Of a DNA stretch of 63,270 nt, positions 1-9,052 are shown piece by piece; positions within the stretch are counted from its first letter, which is position 1, and each line of letters begins with the position of its first letter. The DNA is taken from NCBI RefSeq assembly GCF_001617365.1, contig NZ_LVJR01000007.1, positions 1 to 63,270 of the forward strand. The letters are read 5' to 3'. Source of the DNA: Rhodanobacter sp. FW104-R8 (GTDB taxonomy: Bacteria; Pseudomonadota; Gammaproteobacteria; Xanthomonadales; Rhodanobacteraceae). Both the position numbers and the translations under genes were made by a program. The notes beneath the pieces are model-generated. The model worked only from the letters and a program-made list of their open reading frames with translations. It had not been told where the DNA came from and did no database searches.

Positions 1-652
1 ATTCGTGCGAGACATTGGAGACGAAATCGCGGCGGGTCTGTTCGAGCCGGTTCAGGTGGCTGACGTCGTGCGCCAGCAACAATTGCTCGTGGTCGCCGAG
101 CGGCAGCAGGCTGAGGTTGATCTGGCTGTCCGCCTGTCCTGGCGCGCTGGCGTCGTTGAGTGGCGCGCGCGCGCCGTCGCGCAGCCAGTCGGCGAGCTCC
201 GAGCCGGCCAGCCGCTGGGGGAGCGATACCCCGCGGTCCTGCGGGCGGCGCAGCCCGAGCAGGTTCTCGGCGGCGTGGTTGAACCAGCGGACCTGCTGCT
301 GTTCGTCGAGCAGCACCACCGCATCGGGCAACTTGCTGACGGCGTTGCGCAGATCGCGCAGATTCGAGGCGAGGCGGCGGGATCGCGTCATGAAACGGTC
401 ATGCTGGAGGGATGTGGCGGTCGCGGATGCGTCCATCATGGTCTGATCTTGATGACGGATCCGCGTCAGCAGCAAGACGACTTCGGCGACGGCGGCCAGG
501 GCGATTCCGGCCGCCAGGTGACCCCCGGCCAGCCAGCCCAGCAGCGCACCGCCGCCCAGGCCGGCGGCGAGCGCAGCGGGCAGTTTCCAGGCGGCAGGCG
601 TGGCGGACGGGCTCATGCGGCGCAAGGACTCGGGGCGGCGGAGGCCCAGCAT
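1..652 (-). CDS. phoR: Phosphate regulon sensor histidine kinase PhoR, 3' part beyond window
   Basis: Membrane sensor kinase that phosphorylates PhoB under phosphate limitation. The reading frame runs off the left edge. From the ATG at 652 the visible 217 residues hold a basic N-terminus, a hydrophobic stretch at about 22-62 (one or two membrane passes), a PAS-like segment (residues about 125-165, KLPDAVVLLDE) and the start of the HisKA domain. The phosphoacceptor histidine of the motif RRDFVSNVSHE is codon 216, at positions 5-7, so the catalytic ATPase half lies outside. It starts about 40 bp after the stop of phoB on the same strand, the standard phoB-phoR operon order. A TTG six bases upstream of the ATG is a possible alternative start. 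Confidence 0.9.
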   Translation of the reverse strand, partial: MLGLRRPESLRRMSPSATPAAWKLPAALAAGLGGGALLGWLAGGHLAAGIALAAVAEVVLLLTRIRHQDQTMMDASATATSLQHDRFMTRSRRLASNLRDLRNAVSKLPDAVVLLDEQQQVRWFNHAAENLLGLRRPQDRGVSLPQRLAGSELADWLRDGARAPLNDASAPGQADSQINLSLLPLGDHEQLLLAHDVSHLNRLEQTRRDFVSNVSHE

Positions 653-692
653 CGGCAAAAGCCGCCGCCGCCGCAAGCTGGCCCGCGCCGGC

Positions 693-1382
693 TCAGATGC
701 TGGTCGAGAAACGGTAGCCGGTGCCGCGCACGGTCTGCACCAGTTCGTCCAGCTTCCACGGCTCCAACGTCTTGCGCAGGCGGCGGATGTGCACGTCGAC
801 GGTGCGTTCCTCCACGTACACGCTGCCGCCCCAGACGTGGTCGAGCAGCTGCGTGCGCGAGTAGACGCGCTCGGGATGGGTCATGAAGAAGTACAGCAGG
901 CGGTATTCGGTGGGGCCGATCGGCACCGGCTCGTCGCCGGCGAAGACCCGGTGCGCCGGGCCGTCGATGCGCAGGCCGCCGAGTTCGACCACGCCGGAGC
1001 CGTCGTCGCCCTGGCTGCGCCGCAGCACGGCCTTGATCCGCGCGACCAGTTCGCGGGTCGAGAACGGCTTGACCACGTAATCGTCGACACCGGCCTCCAG
1101 CCCGTTGACGCGATCCATCTCCTCGCCGCGCGCGGTGAGCATGATGATCGGAACCTCGCGGCTCAGCTCCTCCTTGCGCAGGCGCCGGGCCAGTTCCAGG
1201 CCGCTGGTGCCGGGCAGCATCCAGTCGAGCAGGATCAGGTCGGGCACCTGTTCGGCGATCGCCATCTGGGCGGCGCGCGCGTCAGCCGCCTGCATCGCGT
1301 CCATGCCGGCCTTGCGCAGGGCAAAGGCGATCATTTCGCGGATCGAGGTCTCGTCTTCGACGATCAGGATGCGTTTGTGCAC
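693..1382 (-). CDS. phoB: Phosphate regulon response regulator PhoB
   Basis: OmpR/PhoB-type response regulator, 229 aa from the GTG at 1382. Receiver domain at 1-120 with acidic residues E9/D10, phosphoacceptor D53, T83 and K105; C-terminal winged-helix DNA-binding domain from about 130, ending in [12 protein letters not shown]. The frame stays open upstream to an ATG at 1448, but those 22 extra codons run through a visibly AT-rich, promoter-like stretch and would precede the conserved [10 protein letters not shown] start, so the GTG is preferred; 229 aa is the usual family length. Likely autoregulated with phoR, although I could not define a convincing Pho box. Confidence 0.9.
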   Translation of the reverse strand: MHKRILIVEDETSIREMIAFALRKAGMDAMQAADARAAQMAIAEQVPDLILLDWMLPGTSGLELARRLRKEELSREVPIIMLTARGEEMDRVNGLEAGVDDYVVKPFSTRELVARIKAVLRRSQGDDGSGVVELGGLRIDGPAHRVFAGDEPVPIGPTEYRLLYFFMTHPERVYSRTQLLDHVWGGSVYVEERTVDVHIRRLRKTLEPWKLDELVQTVRGTGYRFSTSI

Positions 1383-1472
1383 GCCGGGGTCCGCATATGT
1401 CTTGTGACCATGATATTGCAATGGATGAATGTTACGCGTCGATGACATGGGTCCGGCGTGCAGGGATCCGGG

Positions 1473-3176
1473 TCACCCCGGCGGCCGCACGGCGCCGTCC
1501 GGGTGGGCGCCGAGGCTGAAGCACAGCCGGCTGTCGCAGCCGCCGTCGGGCCGCAACTGCTGCTGCCGCCCGTCCGGGTTGTCTTCGGTCTTGATCTTGC
1601 GCTTGTGCAGCTCCAGCACCAGCGGGGTCAGCTCGCTGATGCGCGCCTGGATGCGCGCCCGCGCGTAGTAGTCCAGGTCGTCGCGCTTGAGCAGCCGCTT
1701 GAGCTGTTCCATCGCGTCGAACGGGCGGCCGGAGTAGTAGCTGGCATCGGCGAACGCCTCGCCCGCGCGCACGCTGTCGCCGGCCTTGTCGCTGGCGCGG
1801 GCATAGGCACTGTAGACCTCGGGCTCGCTGGCATCGTCCAGCAGCGGACGCAGCAGGTTTGCGGCGAGGCTGGCCTGCGCCTGGTCGCCGCCGGCGGTAA
1901 GCGCCTTGGCGTAGGCGAGCGCGACGGCGCGGTTGCGCGGCGACTGGGTATTGAGCTCGGTATACATCGCCAGCGCCGCGGCGTGCTGCCCGGCTTGCAG
2001 GCGGGCATCGGCCAGCGCCAGCTTCAGGATCAGGTTGTCCGGGTGGGATTGCAGCAGCGGCTGCAATTGCTCGGTCGCGGCGCCGCCGCGTCCGCCGCGG
2101 GTGAGTGCCAGGGCGTAGCCGTAGCGGTTCGCCGGCGTGTCGAAGTCGGGGCGGGACTGCAGGCTGGCGCCGTAGTAGGTGGCCAGCTTGGTCGCGTCGC
2201 CGGCCAGCACGCGCACGCGCTCGCGCATCAGGGCGTAGGTGTCGAGGCCGCCGCGCACCGACGGCCGCAGCAGGGTGGCGGGATCCTTCACGAACGCGAT
2301 CGGCGCGGTGCTTTTCTCCCACTGCAGCTTGTCCATGACGGTGCCGGGCGGACGCAGCTTCTGCGCCGCGACCAGCGCGCCGGCGCGCGCCTTGGCGTCG
2401 CTGATGCGCATCGTCGTCACCGGGTGCGTCTGCAGCAGGGCCGGCACGTCCTCGCCGCCGGCGCCGGCGCTCATCACGTCCTGCATGCGCTGGAAGAAGC
2501 CGGCCATGGCGTTCGGGTCGAAGCCGGCCCTGGCCAGCGTCTGGATGCCGACGCGGTCGGCTTCGATCTCGTCCTTGCGGGTGAAGTTGATCGACTTCTG
2601 CGCGATCAGCCCCTGGCCGCCGGCCAGCACCGCCATCGGCGCGTCGCCACCATGGCCGCCGGCGCCGGCGGCGATCGCGCCCAGCAGCACCAGCGCCATC
2701 AGCGGGGCGTCCTTCTTGGAATCCTCGAACGCGCGCTGCAGGTGGTTCTGGGTGATGTGGCCGATCTCGTGGGCGATCACGCCGGCCAGCTCGCTCTCGT
2801 CGCGGGTGATCGTCATCAGCCCGGCGTTCACCGCGATGTAGCCGCCGGGCGCGGCGAACGCGTTGATCTCCTGGTCCTTGACGACGAAGAACGTGAAGTG
2901 CTCCTTCGGCTTGTCGCTGCTGGCGGCCAGCCGGTAGCCGAGGTCGTTGATGTAGTCGTCCAGCAGCGGGTCGTCCACCACCATGTCCAGGGCACGCATC
3001 TGGCGCAGCATCGAGGCGCCGTAGTCCTGCGCCTCCTGCGGCGAGATCAGCGCATTGGCCGAGCTGCCCAGGTCGGGCAGGCGCACGTTGTCCTGGGCGC
3101 CGGCGGCGCAGGCCAGCGCGGCGGTGATCAGCGCCGTCAACAGGCGCGGGATGGGGCGTCGTGGTGCCATGGTCAT
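1473..3176 (-). CDS. bepA: Periplasmic M48 metalloprotease/chaperone, BepA (YfgC)-like, with TPR tail
   Basis: Predicted periplasmic zinc protease of 567 aa that, in the BepA family, helps assemble or degrade outer-membrane proteins such as LptD. N-terminal signal peptide (residues 1-27, cleavage near AGAQ). Peptidase M48 domain with the zinc motif HEIGH (H136, E137, H140) and the downstream glutamate in the motif DEIEADRVG. The C-terminal half (about 300-540) is alanine/leucine-rich helical and looks like tetratricopeptide repeats. The last ~30 residues are poorly conserved in appearance. It lies upstream of phoB on the same strand and is divergent from the glutaredoxin gene. Confidence 0.88.
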   Translation of the reverse strand: MTMAPRRPIPRLLTALITAALACAAGAQDNVRLPDLGSSANALISPQEAQDYGASMLRQMRALDMVVDDPLLDDYINDLGYRLAASSDKPKEHFTFFVVKDQEINAFAAPGGYIAVNAGLMTITRDESELAGVIAHEIGHITQNHLQRAFEDSKKDAPLMALVLLGAIAAGAGGHGGDAPMAVLAGGQGLIAQKSINFTRKDEIEADRVGIQTLARAGFDPNAMAGFFQRMQDVMSAGAGGEDVPALLQTHPVTTMRISDAKARAGALVAAQKLRPPGTVMDKLQWEKSTAPIAFVKDPATLLRPSVRGGLDTYALMRERVRVLAGDATKLATYYGASLQSRPDFDTPANRYGYALALTRGGRGGAATEQLQPLLQSHPDNLILKLALADARLQAGQHAAALAMYTELNTQSPRNRAVALAYAKALTAGGDQAQASLAANLLRPLLDDASEPEVYSAYARASDKAGDSVRAGEAFADASYYSGRPFDAMEQLKRLLKRDDLDYYARARIQARISELTPLVLELHKRKIKTEDNPDGRQQQLRPDGGCDSRLCFSLGAHPDGAVRPPG

Positions 3177-3303
3177 AGGTTGGGCGACAATAGCACTGTG
3201 ACCGCGGTTCGCCGTATCGGTTCAGCCAGGGTCCGGCTGCTTGAGCCGGCAGCGGCGCGGCCCCATATCCTGGTGGTCTTTTCCCATTCAGCGGAGTGTC
3301 GTG

Positions 3304-3567
3304 ATGTCCAAGATCGAGGTCTATTCCACCGCGGTATGCCCGTACTGCGTGGCGGCCAAGAACCTGCTCAAGTCCAAGGGGCTGGAGTGGACCGAAGTGC
3401 GCGTGGATACCGACCCGGCGCAGCGCGACGCGATGCTGGCACGCAGCGGCGGCCGCCGCACGGTGCCGCAGATCTTCATCAACGACCGGCACGTGGGCGG
3501 CTACGACGACCTGGTGGCGGCCGACCGCAGCGGCAAGCTGGGCGAACTGCTGGGGCAGGCCGCATGA
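3304..3567 (+). CDS. grxC: Glutaredoxin 3
   Basis: Small dithiol glutaredoxin (87 aa) reducing disulfides with glutathione in the cytoplasm. The active site CPYC lies near residue 11, followed by the TVPQIFIND cis-proline loop and the GGYDDL glutathione-binding segment. The start is ATG 3304 (GTG 3301 directly before it is an alternative); GGAG lies about 8 bases upstream. Its stop overlaps the start of the next gene (ATGA), so the two are translationally coupled. Confidence 0.92.
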   Translation: MSKIEVYSTAVCPYCVAAKNLLKSKGLEWTEVRVDTDPAQRDAMLARSGGRRTVPQIFINDRHVGGYDDLVAADRSGKLGELLGQAA

Positions 3568-3950
3568 GCGACCGTCTCGCCGAATTCACCGCGTTCCGCC
3601 AGCGCATGAACGAGCGCATCCTGGCCGAGGACAACCAGGTCGTGCGGCGCTTCTTCGCGCTGGACACGCAGACCTACAAGGCCGGCGCGCTGGACGTGAA
3701 GACCAAGGAGATGCTGGGCCTGGTCGCCTCGCTGGTGCTGCGCTGCGACGACTGCATCAGCTACCACGTGGCCCAGTGCAAGGACGCCGGCGTGCAGCGC
3801 GACGAATTCTTCGAGGTGTTCAGCGTGGGGCTGGTGGTGGGCGGCTCGATCGTGATCCCGCACCTGCGCCGCGCGGTGGACCTGCTCGACCAACTGGAGG
3901 CGGGCGCCGCGGGCGATGCGGCGGCCTGCGCCGACCACGCTCCCGCATAG
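3564..3950 (+). CDS. Carboxymuconolactone decarboxylase/AhpD-family protein
   Basis: A 128-aa AhpD-fold protein. The motif CDDC followed by ISYH matches the redox-active CxxC...H of peroxidase-type members of the carboxymuconolactone decarboxylase family, so a thiol peroxidase or disulfide role is more likely than lactone decarboxylation. It is coupled to the glutaredoxin gene by a 4-base ATGA overlap, which supports a shared thiol-redox function. The C-terminus is a short acidic/alanine tail with an extra Cys-Ala-Asp-His. Substrate unknown. Confidence 0.8.
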   Translation: MSDRLAEFTAFRQRMNERILAEDNQVVRRFFALDTQTYKAGALDVKTKEMLGLVASLVLRCDDCISYHVAQCKDAGVQRDEFFEVFSVGLVVGGSIVIPHLRRAVDLLDQLEAGAAGDAAACADHAPA

Positions 3951-4141
3951 TCGTCGCGCCAGCGCCCGGCGCGACGGCCTGCGTTTTTTTGCAATGCTGC
4001 GTGCGAGTATTTTCAACGCCTTGCGGCATGCGCGCCCTGTTCGCACCGGGGCCGATCGGCGATAATCGTCCGGTTTCGGCGCGTGCACATCCCCATGCGC
4101 ACGCGCTGCCCGCAGCATTCCGTTCCAAGGAGTTCCCCCCC

Positions 4142-5155
4142 ATGAGCAAGACGATTGCCGTGATCCCCGGCGATGGCATCGGCCCGGAGATCATGACTGC
4201 CACGCTGCGCGTGCTCGACGCGCTGGACTGCGGCCTCACCTACGATTTCGTCGATGCCGGCATGGTCGCGCTGGACAAGCACGGCGACCTGCTGCCCAAG
4301 GCCACGCTGGACAAGATCGCCGAGCACAAGGTCGCGCTGAAGGGCCCGCTGACCACGCCGATCGGCGGCGGCTTCACCTCGGTCAACGTGACCTTGCGCC
4401 GCCACTTCGACCTGTACGCGAACGTGCGCCCGGCGGTGAGTTTCCCCGGCACCAAGTCGCGTTACGAGAACATCGACATCATCACCGTGCGCGAGAACAC
4501 CGAGGGCGCCTACCGCTCCGAGGGACAGACCCTGTCCGCCGACGGCGAGGTCGCCGAGTCGGTTGCCCGCAACACGCGCAAGGGCAGCAGCCGCATCGTG
4601 CGCTATGCGTTCGATCTGGCGGTGAAGAAGGGCCGCAAGAAGGTCACCGCGGTGCACAAGGCGAACATCCTGAAGACCAGCTCGGGCCTGTTCCTCAACG
4701 TGGCGCGCGAGATCGCCAGGGAATACCCGCAGATCGAGTTCAACGAGATGATCGTGGACAACACCTGCATGCAGCTGGTGATGAATCCGTACCAGTTCGA
4801 CGTGATCGTCACCACCAACCTGTTCGGCGACATCCTGTCGGACCTGTGCGCCGGCCTGGTCGGCGGCCTCGGCCTGGCGCCGGGCGACAACATCGGCGAG
4901 GGCGCGGCGATCTTCGAGGCGGTGCACGGCTCGGCGCCGGACATCGCGGGCAAGGGCATCGCCAACCCGTGCGCGTTGCTGCTGGCCGCGGCCGATATGC
5001 TCGACCACCTGGACATGGTGGCCAAGGGTGACCGGTTGCGCCAGGCGATCCGCGACACCATGACCAACGACCGCGACAGCGTGACGCCGGACCTCGGCGG
5101 CAAGGGCAGCACCGCGAGTTTTGCCGACGCCATCGTCAAGCGCGTCAGCGCCTGA
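4142..5155 (+). CDS. NAD-type isocitrate dehydrogenase
   Basis: TCA-cycle enzyme (337 aa) of the isocitrate/isopropylmalate dehydrogenase family. The substrate signature SVNVTLR (Ser-x-Asn-x-x-Leu-Arg) is that of isocitrate rather than isopropylmalate enzymes. In the motif HGSAPDIAGKG the Asp-Ile pair takes the place of the Lys-Tyr that gives E. coli Icd its NADP preference, so NAD is the predicted cofactor. The ATG at 4142 follows AAGGAG and gives the usual PGDGIGPE N-terminus; the longer open frame upstream is not gene-like. A GATAAT hexamer at 4061-4066 may be the -10 element. Confidence 0.92.
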   Translation: MSKTIAVIPGDGIGPEIMTATLRVLDALDCGLTYDFVDAGMVALDKHGDLLPKATLDKIAEHKVALKGPLTTPIGGGFTSVNVTLRRHFDLYANVRPAVSFPGTKSRYENIDIITVRENTEGAYRSEGQTLSADGEVAESVARNTRKGSSRIVRYAFDLAVKKGRKKVTAVHKANILKTSSGLFLNVAREIAREYPQIEFNEMIVDNTCMQLVMNPYQFDVIVTTNLFGDILSDLCAGLVGGLGLAPGDNIGEGAAIFEAVHGSAPDIAGKGIANPCALLLAAADMLDHLDMVAKGDRLRQAIRDTMTNDRDSVTPDLGGKGSTASFADAIVKRVSA

Positions 5156-5179
5156 TACCTCATCCCGGGGTTGCGCCAG

Positions 5180-5210
5180 AGCCGCGGTGGCGTTGCCCCG
5201 CGGCTTTCGT
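5180..5210 (+). terminator. Rho-independent terminator after isocitrate dehydrogenase
   Basis: An eight-base stem AGCCGCGG/CCGCGGCT with a ten-base loop is followed by a T-rich tail (TTTCGTGTTT), 25 bases after the stop codon. Confidence 0.7.
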
Positions 5211-5233
5211 GTTTCTGCTGCGCCGTCGCCGCG

Positions 5234-5261
5234 GTCCCTGTGGAGCGGCCGTGCCCGCCGA
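5234..5261 (+). repeat. Degenerate REP-like half element
   Basis: The segment beginning CTGTGGAGCGGCCGTGCC and ending near CGATG has the layout of the REP palindromes of pseudomonads (TGTGGGAGC, GC-rich stem, GCGATG). It resembles one arm of the two intact elements at 27558 and 30965. No matching second arm is seen. The rest of the 276-base gap between the isocitrate dehydrogenase and AhpD genes holds no gene that I can support. Confidence 0.4.
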
Positions 5262-5431
5262 TGCCGCCTCACTACGCTCCGTGGCTTGGCGGATCAGCGA
5301 GATCCACCGGCGAGATGCCGGTGGAATCCTCGAAGCTGCCGAAGCCGGTCCAGCCGGCGGTGCAGGCGGGCGAAGCGGGCGCATCGGCCCGGTGGAATGG
5401 TGATAGAGGCGGCTGGTCGGTACGGCAGCAG

Positions 5432-5893
5432 TCAGCCGTGCTGGCCGACCTTGTAGCTGCCGCCGATGGTGCGCGCGGCGATGTTGAGCCGGTTGAAGCT
5501 GTTGATCACGCCGGTCAGCAAGGTCAGGTCGACCAGTGCATCTTCGTCGAAGTGCTGACGGGCCTGCGCGTAAAGCGCGTCGGAGACCGCCTCGTGCGAG
5601 GTCAGCTCGGTCAGTTCCTCGGCCCAGGCCAGGGCGATGCGCTCGCGCTCGCTGTACAGGGCGGTTTCGCGCCAGGCCGGCAGCACGAACAGGCGCTGCT
5701 CGGTCTCGCCGGCGGCGCGGGCGTCCTTGCTGTGCATGTCCATGCAGTAGGCACAGCCGTTGATCTGCGAGACGCGCATCAGCACCAGTTCGATCAGGGC
5801 CGGTTCCAGCCGGTTGGCGGCGCGGATGTTCTTGCCGAGGGCGACCAGCGGCTGCATGGTCTGATAGTGGCGTTCAAAGGCAAAACGGGACAT
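5432..5893 (-). CDS. AhpD-family alkylhydroperoxidase-like protein
   Basis: A 153-aa carboxymuconolactone decarboxylase/AhpD-like protein with the redox motif CAYCMDMH, where Cys-x-x-Cys and His form the peroxidase relay. The C-terminal VINSFNRLNIA segment is typical of the family. It lies 36 bases downstream of the ECF sigma factor gene on the same strand; AhpD-like genes paired with SigJ-type sigma factors are a recurrent arrangement, so a peroxide or electrophile response regulated by the neighbour is plausible. Confidence 0.85.
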   Translation of the reverse strand: MSRFAFERHYQTMQPLVALGKNIRAANRLEPALIELVLMRVSQINGCAYCMDMHSKDARAAGETEQRLFVLPAWRETALYSERERIALAWAEELTELTSHEAVSDALYAQARQHFDEDALVDLTLLTGVINSFNRLNIAARTIGGSYKVGQHG

Positions 5894-5929
5894 AGGGGCT
5901 CCTTTGCGAAGACGGCCGGAAGTGGCCGT

Positions 5930-6829
5930 TCAATGCAAGGACGCCGGTCCCGCCGATTTCGTGACGGCCAGCAGGCGCGCCAGCTTGCCGGGGTGGCGCA
6001 ACCCGTGCATCGCCGTGATGCGTTCGCCATCGCATTCGACCCAGATGACCGAGCTCAGCGTGCCGCCGGCCCACATCAACAACGCCGGTGCGCCGTTGAG
6101 GGTGACCAATTCGTAGCGCGGTTCATAGAGGTGGATATTGTTGGCGATCTGCAGGTACAGGCGGGCCAGCCGTTCCGCGCCGTATAGCGGTCGCAGGGTG
6201 GCGCGGACCACGCCGCCGCCGTCGCTGATCTGGATCGCATCCTCGGCGAACAGCGCACGCAGCGCCTCCATGCTGGGCTGCGCCATGGCGGCCACGAAGC
6301 GCTCGAGCATGCGCCGTTGTGCCATGGCATCCACGCTGAAGCGCGGGCGTCCTTCGCGCAGGCGCGCCTTGGCCCGGTGCACGCGCTGGCGGCAAGCATT
6401 CTCGGCAATGCCCAGGATCGCGGCGGCCTCGGCGTGGCTGTAGTCGAATACCTCGTGCAGCAGGAAGGCGGCGCGTTCCTCCGCACTCAGCCGCTCCAGC
6501 AACAGCAGGAAGGAGAGGGTAAGGCTTTCGGCGCGTTCCAGTTGCGTCCCGGGTTGGTCCGCGTCCCCGGCCAGCGGCTCGGGCAGCCATGGACCGGGGT
6601 AGTGCGCGCGTTCGGTCCTGGCGCGGCGCAAGCGGTCCAGGGCGATGCGCGTGGTCACCGTGACCAGCCACGCCTCCGGATCGTCCAGCGCGTCGGTGTC
6701 CTGTGCGTGCCAGCGCAGCCAGGCATCGTGCAGCACGTCCTCGGCGTCGCCGGGCGTGCCGAGCATGCGGTAGGCCAGACCGAACAGGCGCTGGCGGTGT
6801 TGCTGGAACAGGGCGGTTTGCGGGTCCAT
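5930..6829 (-). CDS. ECF RNA polymerase sigma factor, SigJ-like, with SnoaL-type C-terminal domain
   Basis: Extracytoplasmic-function sigma factor of 299 aa. Region 2 (about 5-75, GLAYRMLGTPGDAEDVLHD) binds core polymerase and the -10 element; region 4 (about 110-165, helix-turn-helix HAEAAAILGIAENACRQRVH) binds the -35 element. Residues 180-295 form the extra SnoaL-like domain that distinguishes the SigJ group and replaces a separate anti-sigma factor as a control module. The gene is followed by the AhpD-like gene and probably activates it. The inducing signal cannot be told from sequence. Confidence 0.85.
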   Translation of the reverse strand: MDPQTALFQQHRQRLFGLAYRMLGTPGDAEDVLHDAWLRWHAQDTDALDDPEAWLVTVTTRIALDRLRRARTERAHYPGPWLPEPLAGDADQPGTQLERAESLTLSFLLLLERLSAEERAAFLLHEVFDYSHAEAAAILGIAENACRQRVHRAKARLREGRPRFSVDAMAQRRMLERFVAAMAQPSMEALRALFAEDAIQISDGGGVVRATLRPLYGAERLARLYLQIANNIHLYEPRYELVTLNGAPALLMWAGGTLSSVIWVECDGERITAMHGLRHPGKLARLLAVTKSAGPASLH

Positions 6830-6887
6830 GGAACGCTCCGGGGGGATGGCCCAGCCAGGACGCGTTGCTGCCGCGAAACGTGACCGC

Positions 6888-7859
6888 TCAGCGGAAGATC
6901 GGCCAGGGCGCCAGGAAGACCAGCCAGATCAGCAGCAGGATGCCGGCGTACTTTCCGGCCTTGTACAGCTTCTTGTGCCGGCTCTTGAACGCGGCCTTCC
7001 ACGCATGCGCGGCGCCCTTGCGGCGCTGGCTGAGCGCGTACAGGCGGTTCACGAAACCGGTCTTCTCCGTTTCGCCTTCGGTGTTCGGCGAGGCGGTGAT
7101 GCGCCCCATGAACGCGCCGACCCGGTGGTTGATCGCGCTCATCCAGCGCGTGCGCAGCGGGCGCTCGACGTCGGCGAACAGGATCACCCGGGTCTGTTCG
7201 GTGGTGTTCTCGGCCCAGTGCACGTAGGTCTCGTCGAACACCACGTCCTTGCCGTCGCCCCAGGCATGCTCCTCGCCGTCGACGAAGATGCGGCAGCCCC
7301 GCGAGTTCGGCGTGATCAGGCCCAGGTGGTAGCGCAGCGAGCCGGCGAACGGGTCGCGGTGCGGGTTGAGCTTGCTGCCCGGCGGCAGCAGCGCGAACAT
7401 CGCCGCCTTCACGCTGGGAATCGAATTCAGCAGGGCTACCGTCTGCGGGCACAGCGCCTCCGCCGAGGCCAGCGGCTCGCCGTACCACTTCAGGTAGAAG
7501 CGCTTCCAGCCCTGCTTGAAGAAGCTGTTGAAGCTGGCGTCGTTGTTCTTCGCGGCGGCGCGGATGTAGCCCTCGTCGAACAGGTGCGTCGCCTCGTCGC
7601 GGATCGCCTGCCAGTTCGCCTGCAGCAGGTCCAGCTGCGGGAAGCCGCGGCGGTCGAGGATGGGCCGGGCCGGTACCGCCGAGAACGCGTACATCAGCAG
7701 GTTGTACGGCGCGAACACCGCCGAGTGGTCGACCAGCTGGCGGTCGAAGCGCAGCCGCACGCGGCCGCGCAGGTGCACCAGCAGCACGCACAGCGCGAAG
7801 AAGGCGAACAGGGCCAGCAGGACGAGGCGCGGGGTGAGGATCATGATCGGTGCGGGCAA
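6888..7859 (-). CDS. lpxO: Aspartyl/asparaginyl beta-hydroxylase-like lipid A hydroxylase (LpxO-like)
   Basis: Membrane-anchored Fe(II)/2-oxoglutarate dioxygenase of 323 aa. An N-terminal membrane segment (about 8-28) is followed by the cupin-like hydroxylase domain. The iron-binding HRD lies in LNPHRDPF, and the later YVHWAENTT/TRVILFADVERP segment carries the distal histidine and the 2-oxoglutarate-binding arginine. A basic stretch and a second hydrophobic segment (AGILLLIWLVFLAPW) close the protein. In LpxO such enzymes 2-hydroxylate a lipid A acyl chain at the inner membrane. A second ATG 15 bases in (7844) is an equally possible start. Confidence 0.75.
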   Translation of the reverse strand: MPAPIMILTPRLVLLALFAFFALCVLLVHLRGRVRLRFDRQLVDHSAVFAPYNLLMYAFSAVPARPILDRRGFPQLDLLQANWQAIRDEATHLFDEGYIRAAAKNNDASFNSFFKQGWKRFYLKWYGEPLASAEALCPQTVALLNSIPSVKAAMFALLPPGSKLNPHRDPFAGSLRYHLGLITPNSRGCRIFVDGEEHAWGDGKDVVFDETYVHWAENTTEQTRVILFADVERPLRTRWMSAINHRVGAFMGRITASPNTEGETEKTGFVNRLYALSQRRKGAAHAWKAAFKSRHKKLYKAGKYAGILLLIWLVFLAPWPIFR

Positions 7860-7907
7860 CCGTGGAATGACTGTCGGTCAGGCATTCTACTCGCTTGGCC
7901 GCCGCCG

Positions 7908-9014
7908 CTATCGCGCCGCGGCCGCGGCCTTCACCTGCTGTTGCCGGGTCAGCTCGACGTGCCGCTGCGGGCTGACCGGTTCGAACACGGGCATGGTCAC
8001 CGTGCCCTTGTGGCGCAGCACGGCGATCATGTTGGCGGCGGGGTAGCGGCCGGTGGCGAGGGCGGCCGAATCCAGCGCCTGCAGGCGGTCGATCCAGTCG
8101 CGGTCGCCGGCCTGCTGCGGGTCGAAGTTGAAGCCGATCCGCCGCTCGACGAACGGCATGATGGCGCCGCCGAAACTGAAGAACAGCTCGAAATCGAACT
8201 CCGCCAGCAGGCAGCCCACGATGTCCTGCGCACGCACGCCCTCGTTCGAATAGGCGGCGTGGTTGATCGGGCGGTAACGCTCCGATGCCGTATTGAAATG
8301 GCGGTCGTGGCGCCGGCCGGGCGGCAGGGTCGCCCACGCTTCCTGCACCACGCGTTCCACGTCCGGCCACAGCTGGTGGCCGTTGCGTCCGACGATGTCG
8401 GAGCTGAGCAGCACGCCCTGCGCCGCCAGCGAGCGGCGCAGCGAGCGGCAGAACGTCTCCAGCTCGGTGACGTGGTGGAAGAACTGGTTGACGATGATCG
8501 CGTCCTGCCCGGGCAGGTCGAACGGCAAGTTGCAGTCGCGCACCTCGAACGCCATCGCCGCGGCGACGCCGCGTTCCTGCGCCATGGCCTCGGCCCGGCG
8601 CAACAGGGCGCGGTTGAAGTCGAGGCAGATGATCCGCGCCGCGATGCCGTCGGCCTGCAGCCGGGCGGCCAGCTCGATCTCCATGCCGCAGGCGCCGGTG
8701 CCCACGCTGAGCACGCGCACGGGCCGGCGCTCGCCGGCCGCGCGGCGGCGCACGTGGTCGAGGAAGAAGCCCTCCGGCGAACCGATGCCGAGCCGCTGCG
8801 CATCAGGCGCCAGGAAGCGCCTCGACCAGTAGTCGAAGATCGGCGGCAGCGTTTCGCCCTGGTATTGCGGGGTGGCGCTGAACGCGATGCGTTCGGCCAG
8901 GGCGAGCAACCGGCGGCGGGCCGGCGCCGGTAGCGAGCGCGCCAGCAGGGCGATGGTGCGCTTGGCCGGCAGCCGGTGGCGGTAGGCAAAGTCTTTCAGC
9001 TGACGGGATAGCAT
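7908..9014 (-). CDS. Class I SAM-dependent methyltransferase
   Basis: A 368-aa protein from the ATG at 9014. The S-adenosylmethionine-binding motif VLSVGTGACGMEIE (about 100-113), the acidic ICLDF loop and the DLPGQDAIIVNQFFHHV segment identify a Rossmann-fold methyltransferase. The N-terminal ~90 residues are basic and helical, and the C-terminal third has no recognisable motif. Substrate unknown. It follows thiD by 38 bases on the same strand. The frame extends upstream into thiD, but only the ATG at 9014 begins methyltransferase-like sequence. Confidence 0.75.
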   Translation of the reverse strand: MLSRQLKDFAYRHRLPAKRTIALLARSLPAPARRRLLALAERIAFSATPQYQGETLPPIFDYWSRRFLAPDAQRLGIGSPEGFFLDHVRRRAAGERRPVRVLSVGTGACGMEIELAARLQADGIAARIICLDFNRALLRRAEAMAQERGVAAAMAFEVRDCNLPFDLPGQDAIIVNQFFHHVTELETFCRSLRRSLAAQGVLLSSDIVGRNGHQLWPDVERVVQEAWATLPPGRRHDRHFNTASERYRPINHAAYSNEGVRAQDIVGCLLAEFDFELFFSFGGAIMPFVERRIGFNFDPQQAGDRDWIDRLQALDSAALATGRYPAANMIAVLRHKGTVTMPVFEPVSPQRHVELTRQQQVKAAAAAR

Positions 9015-9052
9015 CGTCGGGGGTAGCTCGGGTGGCGGAGCAGGCGGAGGGT

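Noticed and set aside
1383..1448. N-terminal extension of PhoB to the ATG at 1448
   Set aside because: AT-rich promoter-like DNA, residues not conserved in PhoB, and the GTG at 1382 gives the usual length.
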